A stretch of DNA of 64,000 nt from Tenebrio molitor (lineage: Eukaryota > Arthropoda > Insecta > Coleoptera > Tenebrionidae), in assembly GCF_963966145.1 (NCBI RefSeq), contig NC_091046.1:12896001-12960000 (forward strand), read 5' to 3'. The position numbers and the translations under genes were made by a program. Shown one piece after another: positions 59,239 to 64,000 of the stretch. Positions within the stretch are counted from its first letter, which is position 1, and each line of letters opens with the position of its first letter. A model generated the notes under the pieces. That model was not told the origin of the DNA and made no database searches. It worked only from the letters and a program-made list of their open reading frames with translations.

Positions 59239-61284
59239 TAACTACGCTTTTAAAAATGTATTTCAAAAAATGTAAGCAAAAAATTCAGAGGTAGTTTATG
59301 GATTGCAAACTATGTTTCTACTTCTACTTATACACTGCGTTTTTTATTTCGCTGAACATACAATGTAAAATGTTCAGTTCTAAAATGGACAAGTCAATTC
59401 ATTTGAAATAGGCAACCAAACTTACAGATCCATGAATCCTATGTTCAGTAAAATAAAAAACTCACGGTAGATAACTTTCAGTCACTTTTTCTCTCGTTCT
59501 TGACAAATACATATTTAAAACTTTTTCCAGCAGTAGTAGAAAGTGATTTAAAGAACCCATATTGCAATACCAGTTATCCAGCACCTGAATAATTCGCTAA
59601 ATAAAATAATCATACCGGGTGTCCCCGCGAAAAGTTTGGATGCATTACAAATTTGAAATTTTAGGATGTCAGTAACCGCATAGAGGACGTACTCTGGCAT
59701 AGATATGACTGCACTCCATTATCCCGTTTCCAGCTCCCCACTTCAAAATTTTAAATGACGCTCTAAATTTTTACGTGATGTGAAAGAGGACATTTTTTAG
59801 CACATTTGTGTAAAATATTCTTCTTTTGTTGAAAAAATCGTGAAACTAACTCAAAGCAATATCAATTACCTATGCTTTTACTTTTGAAGATATTAGGTTT
59901 AAACTTGTAATGTTTAACTCCGTGGACTAATTCCAACGCGAACAGTTATTTACATAGAGTACGGTAGGGGTATTTTACTAGGTTAGAGCGCTGTAAAATA
60001 CCTACTGTACGACATTTGCATCAGATTTCTAGGCTGACCAAATGTTTCATTTTCCACTTTTGGAGATTTTTATAAAATAACAAATGTCAAACTTTTTGAC
60101 ACACAGAGCTGCCAATAGGTTGTACTTTCCCTATTATGATTATCTATTAGTCAATAAAAAGTAAAAAAAAAACATTTATCGGAAAAATAATGGATACACG
60201 TAAATGTGTGTTTTTTTTACACTAAATTAAAGTAACGTATGAACACTTTAATTTTAAAGTAACTGTAAAAATCGTGCGTGTTACCGCACTCCCCCAGAAA
60301 TTTACAACAACCGTTGGTAAATCGCAGCTACTTTAACCTAAATTGAAAGGTAAAGGTGTGTTTTACAGTTAAGGAAGTTGAAGAATCTTTTGATTGCTAA
60401 AGACCTAATGACATTGTCGGGGACCAATGGAATAAAATTGTGGAAATTGAGAGATAAGAAATCTTGTTTAAAAATTTGAAGCCGCATTAAATAAAATCAA
60501 TTAATCGGCAATTGTTCTTTGATAATCTGGCTATTTGTAATTTTGCTGGACGTTGAATGTACATATCCCTTGAACGTAAATAAAAAGCAAATGAAAAGTA
60601 CATCACCAGGATCACCATAAATTACGTGCGATTTGTGTACCTAGCTCGTAAATTTTGACCGTGTATTGAAAATCCATAAAATATATGACGTAAATGATTT
60701 AATCTCCGGAAATAGCTTATGTATTCGCGGGGTAGTATTATGTTTTAACCTCGGTTTTAACTGTTCCACCGTCCTACATGAATACTTACTCACATAATTT
60801 GGGGATTAACGATTTCCTCATTTATTATTAAAAATGTGTTCTATAGCAACGCAAAGGATTATGCGTTTTTTCAATAAAATAACGACTTGAAAATTTGTCG
60901 TATGGTGCAAAGCCTACATAAATAATTGGATGTATTTACTCATTCAGTTAATCACTTTAAACTTTAACGTAACGGCTACTTTATAACAAGGTTTATGTGG
61001 ATGTAACTCGTTCAAGCGTAGTTTAATTGAAAAGATTTAACCTGCCTTAATACACTGAATAAGTAAGTAACTGTAAGTAAATTAAACAAGCCATGCATGC
61101 TATATCGATAATTGAAATAAATAATTAAAATTCTATGTAAAGTGGCACTTATCATGAAATTTAAAATATTTTCTAAATTGAACGAATGTCATATACCTAT
61201 GCTAGATATTTTAAATATACCACACATGCCTTTCTTGACTCAAATTCAATCAGATTAACTGGTCAGTTCATTACGTAAAAAAAA
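59239..61284. other. Intergenic sequence with a hairpin and single transposon tips
   Basis: ACCGGGTGTCCCCGCG at 59615 is a lone MITE tip. GTACGGTAGGGGTATTTTAC (59959) pairs with GTAAAATACCTACTGTAC (59993-60010), a compact hairpin. No gene recognised. Confidence 0.45.
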
Positions 61285-61630
61285 TATACAACGTGTAACA
61301 GAAATAAGTACATTAATTTTAACTGGTAATAAAACTCATCAAGAACAACAACTTTTCAAAATAACATTTTTTTGTAAACGTTCTTGTTAATGAGTTAAAA
61401 TTGTTTAAAATTTTTCACGAATTTCGCTACCCGCCACTGGAGACCACGCTACCTGGTCGCTGTGCTTAGAAAGTTTACGTACGCGGCTGAACGGCTCGTT
61501 AATTTATGGGGGGGAAAATGTTAAAAAAAATTGCCGATTTCGAAAAAGTGGTACATAGAAAAATTGTTCATCATGACGAGTTCTGTTGCCGGTTAAAATT
61601 AATGTACTTATTTCTGTTACACGTTGTATA
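61285..61630. mobile_element. MITE with perfect 39-bp terminal inverted repeats
   Basis: TATACAACGTGTAACAGAAA and on (61285-61323) is exactly complemented at 61592-61630. The 346-bp interior is GC-richer around 61420-61500 and has no frame. The perfect termini suggest a fairly recent copy. Confidence 0.85.
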
Positions 61631-61939
61631 TTCGCCGTTTCTGATTAATTTTGTCTATAAATAGCACACAACACAAGGTAATGTAATATCAAATAATAAT
61701 GTCCATGTAACTGTTAAACGTAATTTCCGATAACGAAACAATTCCCGTGGATCAACAACTCATTATTATATTCCCGAAAAATTTCAACATCAAAGAAGAA
61801 ATTCGTGATATTTCGAAGACTTGGGATGAAATTGTTCGTGAGAATCTTCAACAATATTTTCTTTAAATGTTGAACAAAAAAAAAAAGGAATAAATTCAGA
61901 AACAAGAAAAGGTTCATGTGACACAGCGAATACTTGAGT

Positions 61940-62172
61940 CACGATCGCGGAATTTCGTCAGTCGTTGTGATTCAACTGACATTAGCTGTTTTCTATATTT
62001 CTAACCCCACTTTGGAATTTTTGACATGGATGTCAATTTGTCAATCATTTTTATTGTGCGTGACAGAATTTCTGTAACAAAAATTTTAAATGTCAGTCAT
62101 AATGACAATAAAGCTTAGGCTACACAATTTTTTTAGAATTGACAGTAAAATCTGACGAAATTCCGTGATCGT
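61940..62172. mobile_element. Inverted-repeat element, about 233 bp
   Basis: ACGATCGCGGAATTTCGTCAG at the left and CTGACGAAATTCCGTGATCG at the right pair with few mismatches. The interior is full of TGACA/TGTCA words. Part of the nested cluster up to 62852. Confidence 0.6.
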
Positions 62173-62177
62173 AACTG

Positions 62178-62246
62178 TACATTATGTTACTATAGACACT
62201 TCCATAACTCACTCAGTTTGGAAGTGTCTACGGTAACATACTGTAC
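62178..62246. repeat. Compact hairpin
   Basis: TACATTATGTTACTATAGAC and ACTTCC pair with GGAAGTGTCTACGGTAACAT and ACTGTA, loop about 15 bp. Confidence 0.65.
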
Positions 62247-62265
62247 CAGTTTTTTTTGCTATCCG

Positions 62266-62852
62266 ATAGTACTATGGCGACCAAAAAATTTTGGCCGTAA
62301 TTTTCTTGACATTCAAGTAAAGTGTAAATAAACCTTTAGGAATCGTAACCCCACTTTCGATTCTTGTCAGTTTGACAATCAATTTAAACTGTTTGAAGCT
62401 CAGATATTCCAAAAATCCGACATGAATGAACAAAATTAGAGCAATAGTAAAGTCGACTCAAGTTGCAAAAAACCACTTGTCATTTGCAACAGCATTTTTT
62501 CAATATTTTTAAACCAAATAAAGGCACAAAAAGGCCAGAAAATCATAGTTTGGATTGAATATTTTCCATATAAGTAGAGTTTTAAAGTAATTTCAAACGA
62601 CTAATGCCATAAAATTGCTGTTGCAAATCCAAATTGGTTTTTTGCAACTTGAGTCAACATTACATAGATAACCTGAGGTAAACGTTCTGTGTAGTAGAAA
62701 TGACAAAATAATTTTGAGTTTTGAAATTTACCACTCAAAAAATAACGTTCATAATCAAGACGGTAATCATGATGACAATAAAGTACGGATTACAATGTTT
62801 TTTTTTTTTAATGACAGACAATGACGGCCAAAATTTTTTGGCCGGCATAGTA
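62266..62852. mobile_element. Larger inverted-repeat element, host of a nested MITE
   Basis: TAGTACTATGGCGACCAAAA and TTTTGGCCGTAATT at the left are complemented by AATGACGGCCAAAATTTTTT and GGCCGGCATAGTACCT at the right, arms about 40 bp. A separate inverted-repeat element (62455-62657) sits inside it. Confidence 0.6.
62455..62657. mobile_element. Nested MITE, about 203 bp
   Basis: GACTCAAGTTGCAAAAAACC and, further in, TTTGCAACAGCA at the left pair with TGCTGTTGCAAA and GGTTTTTTGCAACTTGAGTC at the right over nearly 45 bp. No frame. Confidence 0.75.
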
Positions 62853-63379
62853 CCTCGCGACACTTGCCTCTTTCAGGACATCATCACGAACATATATCTT
62901 TTCATCATCCATTTCCACAAATTTCACAACGTGCACACAACCATTGTATTGACGTTACAGAACTTTGTTTATTTTGTATTTTATTTTATTCCATAGCAAC
63001 AGATCTGTGCAAAAATGTGATTTTGATTTATTTTTATTTAAAATTTCGAATATAAAGTTACAGACGAACTTTCTAAGGAGGTACAGAACAGACCCAAATA
63101 CAGCATTCGACAGTAGTAAGTCCGCTTTCGTTCACTTGAATTCGCGAAACCTTTGCCTTCTTTACTCTTACGGTAAATAACTAATACATTCGGAAATATA
63201 ATTCAGTAATGCTATTTTACTTTCATCCTGGGTGACGTTATCATATGGCCAGACAGATAACCTGTAATCCTGATGGGTCATTTCCTTTAAACTGAATGTG
63301 AAGGCCCACCCCTACTTCAACACAACCAGTTTTTAAATACAAAAACACGGGAAAATATAAATAAAATTACAGAAATATT
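62853..63379. other. Intergenic sequence
   Basis: Three overlapping short plus frames without motifs; nothing supported. Confidence 0.4.
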
Positions 63380-63941
63380 TCTACAACTAAATTATCTAAG
63401 ATTTTCCAGATACACTGAAATTAATTCTATTATCAATCGGTCTTTGATTTCTATTCATGTTAATTCAACTTTAGAACCAAACGGACTGTCTCGGGATGAT
63501 GGAAAACGCCCATATGAGATGACTTTAGTACCATGGATTAAAGGTCAACCTTTAGTTTGGGACGTTACTATTGTAGATACACTCACAGACAGTTACGTTT
63601 TGAAAATTTCTGAAGTTTCAGGTTTTGCCGCTGAAATGGTTTGCAAATGCAAACATAGCAAATATAGTCCAATTATTTCGTCAAATTACATATTTAAAGG
63701 TTTAGCCTTTGAAACCTTAGGCCTTGGTGCAAAGAAGCCATCGATTTCATTAATGTCATCGGAAACCGACTTATTTCGGAATCAAGCTATTCAAAGAAAT
63801 TCCTTTTTGAGAGGATTTCCCTTGCCATTCAACGTGGAAACGCTGCAAGCATTCGGGGCACTTTTCCAGATTCCGCATTATTATCGGAAATTTTTGCATT
63901 GTAAATTAAAAATGTTTTGTAATTATGTTTTTGACTCTTAA
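63380..63941 (+). pseudogene. Second LINE C-terminal fragment
   Basis: The frame carries NRSLISIHVNSTLEPNGLSR, DDGKRPYEMTLVPWIKG, QPLVWDVTIVDTLTDSYV and FKGLAFETLGLGAKK. This order (LEP-x-GL-x-R-DDGKRP-DG-x-TL-PW...LVWD-x-T-x-x-DT, then VETLG) is found in the C-terminal region of many invertebrate non-LTR retroelement ORFs. The usual Asp after GKRP is Tyr here (codon TAT). Near 63785 the frame shifts: the true continuation, ERISLAIQRGNAASIRGTFP and DSALLSEIFAL then stop at about 63900, lies in another frame. Truncated on the left; no reverse transcriptase. Confidence 0.6.
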
Positions 63942-64000
63942 AAATGTTTATTTTGACATGAAATTTATAATATCACATGCAGTTTGTTTTCTGTGTAGAA

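Overview
The window looks like AT-rich insect nuclear DNA, most likely from a beetle (inference). Genes are sparse, introns are very short (about 41 and 58 bases), TATA boxes sit upstream of single genes, and the rest is packed with decayed transposons and short palindromic repeats. Only two host genes are well supported, both on the minus strand. One is an intronless chemosensory protein gene (1774-2145). The other is a three-exon gene for a secreted two-repeat DM9/DUF3421 protein (24461-25126). Nothing links the two functionally.

Region by region: 1-1.6 kb has no recognisable gene, apart from a GC-richer patch near 130-390. The chemosensory gene is followed by a chain of small inverted-repeat elements (2605-3068, 3115-3257, 5861-6300, 9436-9763, 12009-12472, 18211-18440), two of which retain pieces of Tc1/mariner-like transposases. 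19.4-21.3 kb is a GC- and pyrimidine-rich block of unknown nature. 21.4-24.3 kb holds a 780-bp inverted-repeat element, a possible solo LTR, and a dead transposase split by a clear solo LTR (23550-24146, target duplication GTAC). The DM9 gene follows at once. 25.9-32.2 kb carries a fold-back repeat, the tail of a LINE (29262-29766), a TAA-flanked MITE, a minisatellite of about 150 bp units and a DUF4817-type transposase N-terminus.

33-45 kb is mostly unrecognised AT-rich DNA with scattered MITEs. At 45.1-47.2 kb there is a LINE endonuclease-domain remnant, an 81-bp motif shared with 31.27 kb, and a 1.25-kb element with 16-bp terminal inverted repeats. That element holds a broken gene made of four repeats of about 68 codons and is the least familiar thing in the window. 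47.8-51 kb holds palindromes and a tandem duplication. 53.7-55.7 kb is an internally deleted LTR retrotransposon on the minus strand, with primer-binding site, polypurine tract and gag still recognisable. The right end (55.7-64 kb) is a nest of inverted-repeat elements and ends in a second LINE C-terminal remnant (63380-63941).

Two repeat themes run through the window. The first is Tc1/mariner-type deletion derivatives keeping shreds of transposase. The second is a set of palindromes of about 85-140 bp with unrelated arms whose unpaired centre is a CpG-bearing GAGCG/CTCG-type sequence. No tRNA, rRNA or CRISPR array was seen. All coordinates and motifs come from reading the sequence; family names rest on motif recognition, not on database searches.
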